Origin: Membranipora membranacea
Lineage: Eukaryota > Bryozoa > Gymnolaemata > Cheilostomatida > Membraniporidae
Length of the DNA stretch: 60,000 nt
NCBI GenBank assembly: GCA_914767715.1
Contig: OU612071.1
Span: forward strand, 6,619,493 to 6,679,492
Direction: 5' to 3'
The position numbers and the translations under genes were made by a program. Position 1 is the first letter of the stretch; every line of letters starts with the position of its first letter. Shown here piece after piece: positions 36,040 to 49,500 of this stretch. The notes under the pieces are model-generated. The model made no database searches. It was not told where the DNA came from and worked only from the letters and a program-made list of their open reading frames with translations.

Positions 36040-39000
36040 ATGAAGAAGAGAGTGTTTGGGTGGTTTATAGCAGATGTGATACAACTCGTAGTATCAATAG
36101 TCGTTCAGCTTACTCAATTCAAACAGGTAAGCAGACAATCAAATTTTCAATTTCGGTTGTAAAATTTGATTAAGTTGCAGCAGGGAACTGACCCAGAAAG
36201 GCTTGAAATGGCTGGTGTTATAAGCATCGATATGTCCACTGTTACACTTGCATCAAGCATCGTTAGTAATATAATGATATAAATGTCAGGTGATATGTGT
36301 AGGCTAACTGATGATAATTGCGTCGGTGTAATCGTTGAAGTATCATGGCATAAATTTGGTAAAAACTGCTTGAACACTGGCAGGCCTCAGCAAGAATTTT
36401 TCATTGAAGCCGGCCAGTTAGTGTAATTAGGAGTTCAGTGACTATCGGAGTTGTGCTCTTTTTTTCATGGAGGGAACAACTCATTCCATCTCGCAACATC
36501 AAGTCACCTCTTCCCTATATTCCACCCTCCTTGCCACAGCTCATTATCTTGAATGATCATTTTAGTAACAAATTTGCTGGCGTTATGTGCTGATCAAACC
36601 TATAGATCGAGTGTTTCCATTCCAAGACACCAGATATAAAATTTCACAAACTTCTTCACCAACGGCTGGCAAATCTGTTTCCATCATAGGGATTGTAGAT
36701 TTAACCAGGTCTTTAAGTGTTGTGTTATTTGTAATTTGGCAACATGCTAGAATCAGGCTCTCAATGCAGAGAAAATTGAAGGGTCCAGGGATGAACCTTG
36801 TAGCAGCAAAGCCTTGTTATAAGACTGCAAATAATTTGAATGCAAATAATGTACTTAGGACATTGGAATGTATTATATTCATACTTTATCACATCATCAA
36901 CTAAATATTTGTTGCAGAGAATACAGGAGAAAGACTGATTCAGTATGGCATGATAATGGCAGAGTTACGCATCAAAACCTTTGGTGGTTTGAATTCTGTC
37001 CTGAGAAATCTTGATGTACCAAGTGAGTGTCTGAGTGTCAAATAGTTACATTATTATGATTCATGATGGCTCATGATATACTCTTCGCTACCCTGACGCA
37101 GTGATCATTTGTATTTGATTGTCCAAATCAAGGATATCATCGGTAGCCTAATTGGTAACCATATCTCATACTCATTGAAAGACCCCCCTCCCTCCCTCCC
37201 TTCACCTGCTATCTACCTTATCAACCTAATTAGTGGTTAACTAATTAGTTTGATAAGGTAGATTGCAGGTGAAGGAAGGGGGGGGGGGTGAATGAAATGA
37301 TAATGAAATCTGTCTCTTAAAGTATTGTCAATTGTTCGATTGTGGTTATCATGGGGCATTTAACTTCCCAACATATGTTGGTGTGTGGGTAATTCTAGGT
37401 CACAGGCCCTAAAAAAAATTAAACAGCATAAAACTTGTTTCTAATTTATAGTCAACTAAACGTATAGCCTTGGGAGTAAGTATTAGCTAAAGTTTAGTTT
37501 AGCTAGTCTTGAGATGACTTAATGTAAGCTAGCATTAAATTTTGGCTAGTGAAGGTTGAAGTCCATAAAAAGAAAAAAAGGGTGGGCGTATGTTTGCTAC
37601 TCTTGAAGTTAGCTTTTTCAAGCCTGCGCAAAATGAAGAAAATTTCCTCCTATGAATACTTTACTCCTCTATGGAACTTTTTATGAGCATTATATCTGCT
37701 TGATTTTGATTACTGTACCTTACATTTTAGAATGTACTTGAGGCATTGGATTAGCAGGATGTTGGCACCTATTGACATTTGACTACCGCGTCAAACAACT
37801 TGAAGGCAGTTAGTGTAGGAAGAACAAGTATTCATCAGATAAAGTGGTAAGCTACTCTCACACTACTCTGTAAGTCTACTCATTCTTGTCGACTGAGTAG
37901 TAGAGTAGTACTCTACTACTCAGTCGTGAAGAATGAGTAGACTAACTAAGAAGTCTAGCTAGTAACTGTCAGTTATTATCACTACTAGTAGCCTTCAGTA
38001 GTTTGCCAATCAGGGGTGTCTTTCAATTAGAAAGAGCGATACTTTACTAAAGCAATTTATCACTATCGCATCACTCGAAATTATTGCCCACTTGGTCTTT
38101 CAATTAGACAAAATCACTCCCAAATCGCTCGCTCAGAATGTATATAGTTCAATCATTGACTGAACGATTTGAAAGTGAGATCCCTAGCAGGTATTGCTCA
38201 CTCACCTGGTGAGCGATCAGATTGTGATTTTGGATTTTAAGTGTTGTGTTATTTGTAATTTGTTAAAATGTTAGAATCCGGCTCCAAACGCAATGATCTC
38301 AGTGCCCTAACTTCATATCTAGATAGGGTGAAAGAAAGAGGGCTTACACGGTTTTCATCAGTAATAATACATCTGGTAAAAAAATCCAAAACTAAGAATT
38401 GCGAAAAAAATTCATCCTCAGCCATTCATATTTGTTGAGCCGACCTCAGCTGTTTCAGGGGAAACAATTGGTCCATAGTCAATAAGTTATATAATATGTG
38501 CCGAAATGTGAGTTGCTGGCAGTCAATGTAACATTGTGGATACCCTAAGAGAGTTAAGTATTTGCAGCAGGGAAAATTCACAAATAGCTACATTTAAAGC
38601 AAGCTAACATTTGCTCTCATTTCTTCATATAGACTCCCTACTCCGCTTGAGGAGTAATTTACTGCAAATCATCTTTAGACAACTATCCTGAATATTATGT
38701 AAGATCAAGTTTATCGTCCTATTGTATTTAGAGTGATATATGAATATCTCAAAAAACTCAATATTCACACCCGTATATATATATAATATGTGGTTTTAGA
38801 TCAGAAGATGATTTGATGGTATTCAGTAGCTAATAAACCATGGCTTCCCGCCAGAAATTGCCAGAAGATTAAACCGTGAGTTACTTCAATACCATTGGAC
38901 CCCACTTTCAATGATGGGATTACTCTAGTGGAGTAATGTTAGTTCAATAGGAAAAGTTTGCATTTCGAGAAAATGGCTTGAAGTAATAAAATTATGGCTA

Positions 39001-40927
39001 GCCAACATTTTCTCAACTCCGTCACTTGACATTACCTTCCAGTGGGTGACCTCACGTTCAAAGTTTTAACATACTTGGGTTTTAATGAGCTCATTGGATG
39101 GTTGTGACAGGGTTGTCACATCCAATTCTTGAGAAAGGCACCCAAGTGCCTTCGGAGTTCACCTCTATTACAAAAACTAAGTGCAGACAACCATTGCAGT
39201 ACTAACAGTCTGCTGAATAACAATAAAAAAAGCATGGCTGTAAATGCTGTTGGCAAATTCCCACATGATTATAATATAAGTTGTATGTCAATTAAACTAT
39301 TTTCACCCCTGCATTTCCGGTTGCTCCAATCCTAGTAAAATCCAAGTAAAACGATGTTGTCTTGTGTTGATGGCTGGAGGGAGAGCAGCTCCAAATATAT
39401 GCAAATTAGATTAAAATTTCTCTTGAGGTAGAGAATGTTTTACTTTTTGTCACCATGCTCAGTAAATAACCTAACAAAGAGTCAAGTAGATGTCGAGCAC
39501 ATAGTGCTTGCTTTCCAATCTAGTCAATGCAATGTCACAGTGTATGTTATGTCATTATCCCTATCGTTTTATCCAATTTTTCTGCATTTGGAATCGCTTC
39601 TGGTGTCACCAGTAAAATGGGAGGAACTTGAAATGTAGGCATTTATCACAGAACTTGTAATGGTTCTGGATCAAAGAAAGAAGAAATATGTCTTCATCCA
39701 ACCAACTTAACATTATTGATCGCCAACCACCCAACCAACGCTACTCCATATTGAAAAGTTTCCCCACTCCTGATTGCTAAAATTAATTATTCTGAGCCAT
39801 GATTTTTGCGTCATATTGTGTACTCTGATCTAAACTTCAACAGTGCCTCTGTTAGAAGGGAATTAGTGGGTGGGGTTATTGTATGACACCTGAAGCTTTT
39901 AACCAAACCATCGGAGTGAGCATTTGCTAATGTTGTTTCACCTTGGGCCTGACACTGAGCTTATATATATTATATCTGCTTTCGCTTTGCATACTTTTGT
40001 CTTTTGTGATAGTATGGTACTTCAAAAAGTGCTGTTTTGATGTGGCCGCGTGGGCCTACATACATCTCAATTCAGAGTTTAGTGGACAGTCATAGCTTCA
40101 TCATATTCTATAGACGGCATACAATAGATAGCTGTCAAGAGGTCATTTCTCACAGATATACTCATATATGGTGTCCCAAACTCCGCACATAATTTTTTTC
40201 TACAACAATTTTACCGTTTTTTTGACTTCACAACATGAAATTTCTACATACAAGATTATTTTTTACAGTTTTACTATTTGGAGGAGTGAACGTAGAATGG
40301 GGACAGTGACTCAGAAGATATACGACAGAGCATCATACTCAGCAGTTTTCTCACACCTTGTCACCCACCACCAATAACTCCAGCTTCAAAGAAGCACACT
40401 CTGCTGATGCTCTCTTTGTTACACTTGGAACTGAAGTTGTGAAGACACCAATGACAAATACCCCCCCCCCACCCAAGGTATGTATGGGCTTGAATGATCA
40501 CCAATGCTTATCTATCAATATTTTGGGAGTCACCAGCAAAATTATTATGTCAAACAATGTAATCCTCTGATTCATGATTCTTGCTACATCACTTAGACGC
40601 GTATTATATATAGTTTTTTTTGGTGATGGGTTGCGGTAAATATCGAATATACCAAATATATCAAATTGAGGATACTTTAGCCAGCGACACGTTGACACCC
40701 TCCCCCTAATTTAGCCACAATCGCTCTGAAAGTATGACACGGTGATTGATATACATTTTTCTTCTTTTCAGACTATAATTGAGACTCATGGTGGTATAGA
40801 GCGGACACCAGTCATGACACATCAAATATGCACCATAAGCACCTCCTCCGATAGTGAACTGTCACAAAAGTCACACTCTTATATCTGCGCAGCACTATGT
40901 TGTCACTGCACACTGTTGAATCGATAG
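36040..40927 (+). CDS. Doubtful multi-exon gene of unknown function
   Basis: Four exon-like blocks on the plus strand. First, 36040-36126 starts MKKRVFGWF, has a hydrophobic segment (IADVIQLVVSIVVQL) and a gtaagc donor. Second, 36918-37022 (acceptor TTGTTGCAG, donor gtgagt) encodes LIQYGMIMAELRIKTFGGLN. Third, a block from roughly 40345 ends at 40477 (donor gtatgt) and is Ser/Thr/Pro-rich. Fourth, 40772-40927 (acceptor CTTTTCAG) ends in a Cys-rich tail (AALCCHC) and TAG. The last two join in phase 0. The first two do not join directly, so exons are missing or the blocks belong to different genes. A membrane-anchored protein is possible. I do not recognise a family. Confidence 0.25.
37183..37288. 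repeat. Foldback repeat with C-run and G-run ends
   Basis: CCCTTCACCTGC...ATCTACCTTATCAA pairs with TTGATAAGGTAGAT...GCAGGTGAAGG. The arms are about 45 bp around a short AT centre. Confidence 0.65.
37875..38008. repeat. Palindrome plus partial copy of the 33752 foldback arm
   Basis: 37875-37941 is a palindrome (TCTACTCATTCTTGTCGACT and complement). 37941-38008 repeats the arm sequence found at 33741-33815 (GACTAACTAAGAAGTCTAGC), so both belong to one repeat family. Confidence 0.55.
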
Positions 40928-41961
40928 ATCAAAAAGTAGTGCCACATAAACTTTCCCCATATGGTAATTGATAGGGATGGGCACATGCTCTCATTTTATC
41001 AAAGTTTCAAGCTGTTCAGTGTTCACATTTGTATTGATATATCAATTGACTTTAGGGCATTTCTTGCGCCTAATGGTATTTCATAATCCTGTTGACAATC
41101 GCAGGAGGCCTTCTAGGGTTGTTGATTGTGAATGCCAATGTTTTGTGGGTTAACATATGCAAGAATAACATCTAAACTTTTTAGTATTTTCTACTGATTC
41201 AATTTTTTTTTTGGACAGTTTATTGTAGCGCACACATACATATTGAGGTTTGATCACAGCAATGAACTCCCTCTTCATTGATCACAGAATGGTTTCTCAG
41301 GCATTGTGTTTAGCAATGGCAGGCAAATTTACAAGTCGGTTTATCCCTGTGTTAAGCTTCTTATGGCTCATAGAGGGTTGCAGTTAGGTGGGAATCGGTG
41401 CTGCTAATACACATTTTTTGGTTAGTGAGGTCCAAGACTACTATCCTGGTTAGTAATTAGTACAAGGCAGTTTAATATTTTTTAGAAATTAGTACAAAGC
41501 AGCTTACCAATTGATAGAGGATTATAGTACGATGGCACTGCTTGCATAAACTTTGCTAATATTGAACCCTCCTTGCTATAATCATCACCATGGTAGTATC
41601 ATTGCTCGTAAAGAGTTAGTTATTTTTTTATTTCTCATCTAAACAAAATTCCCTGTCCAGTGGTACAAATTAGGATTCTGTAAGACCGGTGTGAGAGTAT
41701 TTGTGTTCAGATATATACAAAATAAGTCTAGTTGTACACTTTTTTGTGTGTTTCAACACCTCATCAATCATTTCAGTTATTGCTGGGTGGTTAAAAGTTA
41801 TATAGATAGATCAGGAATCTTGTTTAGAAGAAGTTTATTTAAACTTTCCTTCTACACCCTCTAGATTTTAAGATATATCAATTTTTACAACCCCTTATCA
41901 TTTTTAGGAATTTCAACAAGAATAGCTAACCAGAGGGATTATATAGATGACACACTAAGGG

Positions 41962-41965
41962 TTAA
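41962..41965. repeat. TTAA target duplication, left copy
   Basis: Abuts the inverted end of the element at 41966-43961. Confidence 0.5.
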
Positions 41966-43961
41966 TCTACGCTCCTTGGGATTTTTTAGCGTGGATGGCT
42001 TTCATTAGCTGTTTGTTGGATGAAGATGTTCTGGGCATGGAGCGCAAGCTCTGAATTTTATGGAATGTGGGTAGAGAGAAGCAAGGGTAAATCAAACCAA
42101 GGAGTAACAGCTTCCCCTGTTACTTCTTGATCAAAAAGACCTATAGTTCAATGACACAATAGAACTCGTTTGTATGGAATGTCTGATGGTCACTGTAAAT
42201 TCTAAATATATCAATGCAGGCGATAATATTAAGCTGATAGCTTTGAAAGATTATCTGCTACAAGACTGTCCAGGCAATTATTTATCGCTCTAAATCTTAA
42301 CTAATCTGGCAACCCAGCCGCCTGTCTAAGCTACCGGTCTCATATATAACAGAATAAATATCAGTGTGTGTATTCCTTTGGCAGGAATTTGTTGAAATGA
42401 TTGGAACAAGGAGTAAAAGTACTCCTTGATTGGAACTCCAGACTATAGCTGCATTGTGGAAATCCTGTCGTAATGGTCGAAACTTCTAGGAAATGTTGGT
42501 AGACCACATGGAACTGATGCATCGATGTTGTTTCACTCAATTACATGCAATTGATTTGAAATTAAATGCTAAAAAAATTAAACCTTTTTAGTTGAAAATT
42601 GTATTAATCTGGAGTAGGTTGGTGAAATCAGTCTTGATATTCATTGATAAACCTTTAGGTTGAAAGAACTTTCAACATACCAAACTTTTCAATGCATGCA
42701 TTCAATGGCTACAATGTACAGTTCAATCTGCCTGATCACTTTCAATGGGATTAGCTTATTGAATTGAACAAGATTCTCAGTGTCTATTTGCCAATTGTTT
42801 ACCTTTTACTTGACATCAACATCTTAGCCAAGCAGCTGAGTTCAAGCATAATTGGATGTATTGTTGTTATCCAAGTTGTTTACCCATGAAGTCATAATCA
42901 AGATAAGCCAGTCAGAATGTTAATTTTGTTGACATTGGCATTCATAGGCAACCTGCACAGAACTTAAAAGGTACCAGTAGATTTAAAAATGGTTAACCCT
43001 TTGGGTAAACACACAGATTATCGTAATGAGCTAGCAGCAGATTATCAAGAGCTGAGCCAGATACAACCACTGTATGTTGTATCGGGCTCAGCTCTTGTAG
43101 TTGACCAAGTAGCAGAGGAAAATCAATGAAACACCGGATAATAAGGGCGCAAGAGATTTTTGCAAAGCAATCTCATTTTTGGCATAGTTACTCTGTACTA
43201 TGATGAGCTTGGAAGCAGAGTTTGGTGAAATAATTTGATGAAAATATACAAATGGAATTTGGTCAACCATCTAGTATTTTTCATAAAAGGTTAAAACTTC
43301 CCGCCCCCTCACTCTTCTGTCAAAAAATGATCATGATTGTACTTTCACCAAACAACCATCATTGTAAACTTGTACATTCGCAAAATTAAAAACTCACCGC
43401 ATTCATTATCAGCGGCAAAAGACATGAAGTTAGGTCAGCTTACGATGACATCCTGTCTCTCTAATTCCACAAGTTTGTCATGATGACTTGTTACAAGTGC
43501 AATGGAATGTGTGTGTAGAATTAACTACCAGCGACAATTAATTCGATAATTAAAAGTTTTGACAAGGAATATTGAGGTAATTAAGTCATTATGCCTGTTA
43601 AAGGCTAACCTCCCTGCTTGTGGCACACAAGCTGACAGCTTAAAATGTATTACTGTAACCGTTGTTGTCTTGTCACTAGCCTAACATTTAAATACTATCT
43701 GTACTAGTGCCAACACCTGCTAGGGAACTACCATCCAAGAGTGAGAGAGAAAAATGCCACAATTGCTTCCTGTACGTCATATAACTGAGATGGCTGGGAA
43801 TGATAAAGTTTAACATCAAGAGCTCCTTTGTAGACAGGTAATGAATGTATACCAGGTTTACAATAGATTTACCTTTGCCTCATTTTACCCACATACCATA
43901 GCATTCAGAGCTAAATCCTTGCTCAGAGCCATTCAATCTCAAAAATCCCAAGGAGCGTAGA
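41966..43961. mobile_element. 2-kb non-autonomous TTAA-flanked element
   Basis: Perfect 21-bp inverted ends (TCTACGCTCCTTGGGATTTT...) flanked on both sides by TTAA, the duplication made by piggyBac- and Kolobok-type transposases. No transposase frame remains. A near-perfect hairpin lies inside at 43046-43097. Confidence 0.6.
43046..43097. repeat. Short hairpin inside the TTAA element
   Basis: CAAGAGCTGAGCC.GATACAAC pairs with GTTGTATCGGGCTCAGCTCTTG across an 8-base loop. Confidence 0.7.
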
Positions 43962-43965
43962 TTAA
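43962..43965. repeat. TTAA target duplication, right copy
   Basis: Partner of 41962-41965. Confidence 0.5.
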
Positions 43966-44074
43966 GACTATGCCAATAATCAGTATTAATACTGCATGCT
44001 TTGACACCAAGTATGTTTTCTAGCCAGGGGCGTATATTCTAAAAAATTTCACTCACTGACTTTTTAGAGATGAG

Positions 44075-44390
44075 CATAATGATCGGGCACAGCCCGATCC
44101 ACACGCCGTAGGCGTGGCGGGGAGGGGCGCTTAAGCGCCCTCCCACCACGGCAATTTTTGCATATCGGTAGCAAAATAGTGCAAGCAGAGAGGTATTTCA
44201 ATAGCTCACTGACCTGTTGGGTACTTTCAGAAAACAACTCAATAGCAGTAGAAGATTACGGTAAAAATGCTCCAGTTATAAAGCATCCATTTGAAAAAAA
44301 ACTGACCCCGAAGGGATTCGAACCCACAACAATCTTATTAACAGTGATTATTAGGCAGACGCTCTACACACTGAGCTAATATGAGTGCTA
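44075..44390 (-). mobile_element. tRNA-derived SINE
   Basis: On the minus strand an A box (TAGCTCAGTGTGTAGAGCG, about 44359-44378) and a B box (GGGTTCGAATCCC, about 44312-44325) are well kept. The anticodon and acceptor stems do not pair, so it is not a working tRNA gene. Beyond the tRNA part is a GC-rich block of small palindromes at 44088-44150 (CACGCCGTAGGCGTGG; GGGCGCTTAAGCGCCC), likely the SINE body. Confidence 0.55.
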
Positions 44391-44992
44391 ATATACACCA
44401 CTGTTTCTAGCATCAGTCAGCATATTTTCGGTAGTTCTGTGGAGAATATGGCCTCATTCGCATATCACTTTTCTCCACTTAGGCATGTAGGGCGATTAAT
44501 ACAAAGTAGATCCTCGCTCAACTGGTGAGCCATGTTGTACTTTTTTATTAGTAGCAAAGTTTTGTGATCATTCTGCTAGCATAATTTAGCTGATGTATTC
44601 TATTTATGCAGTTGCTGCCTACATTCTCAGATTGCACAAGATATAGCTTAGGGTAGGCCTACAGTACAACACAGAAGAGTTGAACATAGGTATTTTGTGG
44701 GCTCATCATACTCAATACTAAGAGTTGTGCTTACAAAAATTGTGAGGAGGACAATTCGAATGGAATGCTTTCATTGTAGCAGCTAACTTGCCTGGTCATC
44801 TAAATACAAACTCATTGAATACAATGTCAATCCAAGTATATAATATTGACTAGAACTGGGCTAGAACTGTAAAGGATTATACTATAACAATACAATAAAA
44901 ATAAAGAATGTAGTTTATTTGGCAGGCAGGGTTAATTATACAATAATGTTGCTGGTTGGGTAATGATATATGGGGCATGAAACTCAGTGTAT

Positions 44993-46110
44993 GTCCTGAA
45001 AATCTGAGGTCTTTAGCTCAATAATTGCTTATTATGCCAGCTACAAAAGAAGCTTTCTCTAAAGCATCACAAATCAGTAAAATAATGTGTAGGCACATTT
45101 TCTTTTTAGCAGCAGCATGGCTTCGAATGGTCTGACACCACAAATTTTTATATCATTGGATTGCTCATCTTCTGAGGAACACAGTGGTTACTTTTTTTAG
45201 TAAACAAGGAAAATATCTATTAACATATCGAAAGCTTTATGGAAAACAGTTAAAAAATGATATAAATTGCTGCCCTGCTGCCGGCTTATGTATGCAATTA
45301 TTCCACTTTCATGGGGGCAAAGAAATTCACAGTTTTTGAGTGTGTCCTGAAAATCTGAGGTCTGTAGCTCAATAATCACTTATGCCAGCTACAAAAGAAG
45401 CTTTCTCTAAAGCATCACAAATCAGTAAAATAATGTGTAGGCACATTTTCTTTTGAGCAGCAGCATGGCTTCGAATGGTCTGACACCACAAATTTTTATA
45501 TCATTGGATTGCTCATCTTCTGAGGAACACAGTGGTTATTTTCTTTAGTAAACAAGGAAAATATCTACCAACATATCGAAAGCTTTATGGTAAACAGTTA
45601 AAAAATTATATTAATTGCTGCCCTGCTGCCGGCTTATGTATAAAATTATTCCATTTTCATGGGGGGCAAAGAAATACACAGTTTGTGAGTGTGTCCTAAA
45701 AATCTGAGGTCTGTAGCTCAATATTTTCTTATGCCAGCTACATAAGAAGCTTTTTCTAAAGCATCACAAATCAGTAAAACAATGTGTAGCCAAATTATCT
45801 TTTGAGCAGCAGCATAACTTCTAAAGGTCTGACAGCACAAATTTTTATATCATTGGATTGCTCATCTTCTGAAGAACATAGTGGTTATTTTCTTTAGTAA
45901 ACAAGGAAAATATCTACCAACATATCGAAAGCTTTACGGAAAACGGTTAAAAAATGATATAAATTGCTGCCCTGCTGCCGGCTTATGTATGCAATTATTC
46001 CACTTTCATGGGGGGCAAAGAAATACACAGTTTGTGAGTGTGTCCTGAAAATTTGAGGTCTGTAGCTTGATAACTTTTTATGCCAGCCACAAAAGAAGTT
46101 TTTCGCTTTA
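44993..46110 (+). repeat. Tandem repeat, ~350-bp unit, three copies plus a partial fourth
   Basis: The motif GTCCTGAAAATCTGAGGTC begins at 44993, 45344, 45693 (one change) and 46042, giving periods of 351, 349 and 349 bp. Units 1-3 are complete and highly similar; the fourth breaks off near 46110. There is no coding frame. It could be a short satellite array or the internal repeats of a larger element. Confidence 0.85.
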
Positions 46111-46189
46111 TAATTTATATGAATTTTGGCCTTTTCGAGATGTGGAGATAACTCGGGTTCACAAAATTACCTTATATGCCCTGAGTAGG

Positions 46190-46360
46190 AGTTATGTCCC
46201 CCCACATATAATGCAAAAACAAAACACCTTTTAATATCTAAATTTGACCACTACAACTGGGTACACCCGGTGAATTTTACAGAAGAAATATCAATGAAGT
46301 AAAATATGCGATCAGTTTCCTGCCATCAAAGATTGTCCGTGCCATTATTTTATAGAGCAG
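46190..46360 (-). repeat. Dispersed repeat, inverted copy of 31970-32110
   Basis: The reverse complement matches 31970-32110 over about 140 bp with scattered differences. Confidence 0.55.
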
Positions 46361-49229
46361 TTACAGCTAGGCAGTTTCTGGCCTAATAGGTTTAGGAATA
46401 CTGATTTCTGATTGGTCAATTTATGCCTCCATTTATCCCAAAGTCGCCGATGTATCATTGAGGATGAGTTTACACTATTACTTTGATATTTCTTCCTGTG
46501 GCCATTTCCTCATTTTCAGGTTACTTAGTAACGAGGTAATTGCCATTTGTAGTCCGATGTTTTGCAATCTGAAATTATTCAGTATACAATACTGTCATAC
46601 ACATAGGCAATGCATCTGTACAGTTTGCATGTTAGGTGCCTGATAAGAAACCTACGTGAATAATGTTATCTATCTCGAATTATGAGAGCCGTAGAGATTG
46701 AAGGGCAAAATCAGCAATGAGTCAATTTCTCTATCTAACAGTTATGACATGGCTTGATCATGATGTATCCATTGATATCAGCGTAGATCAAGTTATTCAT
46801 GTAACAGTGATGGGTACACTGTAGTACTATGTGTCCAGTCGATCAGGAGAAATGGCCAAATCCGCTGAGCGAAGAGAAACTTTTCTGGAGTGCTCTCTCT
46901 GCTTTGAGAACGATGAACTGAAGAGGCTACCGTGTCATCCTGGACACATATTCTGTGTGAAATGTTTGACTAAGGATTCTGAGGTCACCAAGGTTATCAA
47001 GTGTTCTCTATGCAGGTAAGTTGTTACAATATCTTTATTGTTTTGTATGTGATATGATTGTAGTAACGATAATAGTAGTGGCGAATGTAGGTTTCGTAAA
47101 ATTTAAAATGTTAGTGAGTTTGTGTCAAAGCAGCTATTGGCAAAAAAATGGTAGACAAACTTTTTCAGCTAAAGTGTTACTGATCAAACCATATAAAATT
47201 ATCAGTGTTCTGAGAGCTGTTCTGTTATGGTTGAGGGTACGCGTTCGGTGAATAAATGCATCTAATCTCGCTACTCCTGCTCATCATCGGGACATATGCA
47301 AGCCGATGCTTGCTACCAAATGATATAGATACCATCGGCAGAAAGTCAGTGATCATGCGTAATTATAACTTTTGTGAAAATTCTCAAAAATGATAGTGAC
47401 AAGCATAATATCTGCTACTTGAGTGCAGACAGTATTGTTTCTCACTTAGCCGATTCCGTAATAAATGCTAGTGGTAGGCATAACTGCTACATAGTTCCAG
47501 ACGGTATACAATCATTTCTTACTTAGCTGATTTCTTCAATGAAGTCAAGTTAATACAATTGCATGCAATTAAGCCCGCGATTCTTGCAAACAATAGGGCC
47601 TTGTATATACTTGAGATGCAATGTGTATTTATTATGTGGCAACATCTACTCATGAGCTAGGAATGTCCATTTCGGAATAGACCCATGTGCATTTGTTATC
47701 TCTTTGTTTTGATTGGTAGATGGGTTTTTGTTCGTTATTGTGCTGTGGGCAGTTGTCCCATGACAATTGCTGTCATAATTATCCATTTAACCAAGGTGCA
47801 TCTGACATCTAATCTTTGTGTAACTCTCAGGCTTTGAGAGTATGAGAAAATTTGTATATTGCTCCCTAAACAAATGTGTCCCCGTTTATGCCCTCAATTT
47901 CCTCTACCTCCTTTCATTACCTATTACTGTGTTCTTTTCCCAGTAGTGAGCATTGCCTAAGTTTCACACATTGAAAACCGTAATATTCATTAGTTCCGAT
48001 TCATGACTCATTTTCACAATAACAATGTCTTGCTTATCTCATCAGTGATAAAAGGTACAGATTCATGTTAATGACAATTAGTCAGTGCATCTGTGCCTGG
48101 TCTGCCGATTATGCTGAAGTCACTATCGTATTTTCTCATTGCCGATAGAACAATCCGCAAACTTACTAAATGGAATATCAAGATAACATTGTATCCTGAT
48201 ACATGGCACTTTCTTATTACTTGTATTGAATAGTCTCCCATACATTGTAGGCTAACAGTAGCAGGATCAAAGGCATAATAATAGAGTGTATTACAAGATA
48301 AGGAGCATTCATCTCCGTCACAATGACTGCATATTTCAAGTATACATTGAGACTGTCTCCCAGATAAGGCTCATATCAAATTACAAGAACAATGAACACA
48401 CTCTGATGGGGGAAGTTAGATAAACTCTGATGTGTTACACCGCAGTATTTACAATGAATTCTCTCTATCATAGTCCATTGTATTCATCTGAGAACTGTTA
48501 ACTGTTAACTGATAACACAACAGTTCCAATGGCCAAGTGGTTGAAGAAATCAGGGTAAAGGCCATCATAGAGTAATTTAACCGATAATGTATCTATGTGT
48601 TCTTCAAAATTAGTATCAATATGAAAATTTTATTGGTACTTGTGGGTTTTGCCGCAAAAAAGCTTTGCAATATAACTGCAGAGCATTGATCGGTCAAAGC
48701 CCGACATGAATTGATAATCTGTCTTTGACAAGTGGGTTTATGTTACTTTATTATTTGTTTGTATCACTTTATACGCATAATTTTTATTCTCAAAATATTG
48801 CTTGCAGTATTAGCCCTCAAAAGAAAAAAATACATATTTTATCGTAGATTGACAGAAAAAAATAAGCATATTATTTGTGGAAAACAATGTTATACGGTCA
48901 TAATTTTAGAAATATAATGTATTATATAAATATTTTATATTCTCAGAACCGTGTTTGACGAAGGAATCCGCTCTCTACCATCTGCTGGTGATCCGTTAGA
49001 TGCGATTCTCTGCTGTGATGTTTGTATGAGAAAAGAAGATAAGCGACAGCTGGCTCAGATTTACTGTATAATCTGTAAGAAGAAGTTCTGCACGACTCAT
49101 GAGAAGGTAGGTAACCAGAATCCATATTATGATGAGTTCACCAATATCCCAAATATCATGAGTCTTAACACATTGTTATTGAAAACATTCTAATCTTTTC
49201 TCATTGGAAAATGACAGAGGATTGTCTAA

Positions 49230-49500
49230 GATTCATTTCCTTCTTTCACTGCACAACAACTAGGAATCAGGAGTGGTCCTATAGTTAAGGGTAAGGATCT
49301 TAAGATCAAGGTTCGATTACTAGGCGCAGTTTGTCCTACTCGATTTGGCACTGGCAAGCCATTCATTCTGGCCAGGTCTGTTCGGATATAGACCATAAAT
49401 ACAGGAGCTCTAGTGTGTGCTTGCACACAGAAAAAAGATCCCCTCTGCCTCTTTGTCAAAAATAGTGGCCGGCAACGGTGGGCAAGGTAAAGGGTCACCA
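49230..49500 (+). mobile_element. tRNA-derived SINE in an intron of the TRIM-like gene
   Basis: TGGTCCTATAGTTAAGGGTA (A-box-like) is followed by GGTTCGATTAC (B-box-like) at about 49312-49322. A body ending CCCCTCTGCCTCTTTGT is shared with 26711-26740. Confidence 0.45.

Noticed and set aside
43385-43430. Exon on the minus strand encoding AADNE followed by a gtgagt donor, similar to 59243-59257
   Set aside because: The resemblance is only about 13 bases, and no acceptor or continuing frame was found.
44300-44385. Functional tRNA gene on the minus strand
   Set aside because: A and B boxes are good, but the anticodon and acceptor stems do not pair; a SINE is the better reading.
44993-46110. CRISPR array
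   Set aside because: Units are ~350 bp and similar throughout, with no short repeat and unique spacer structure, in a eukaryotic context.
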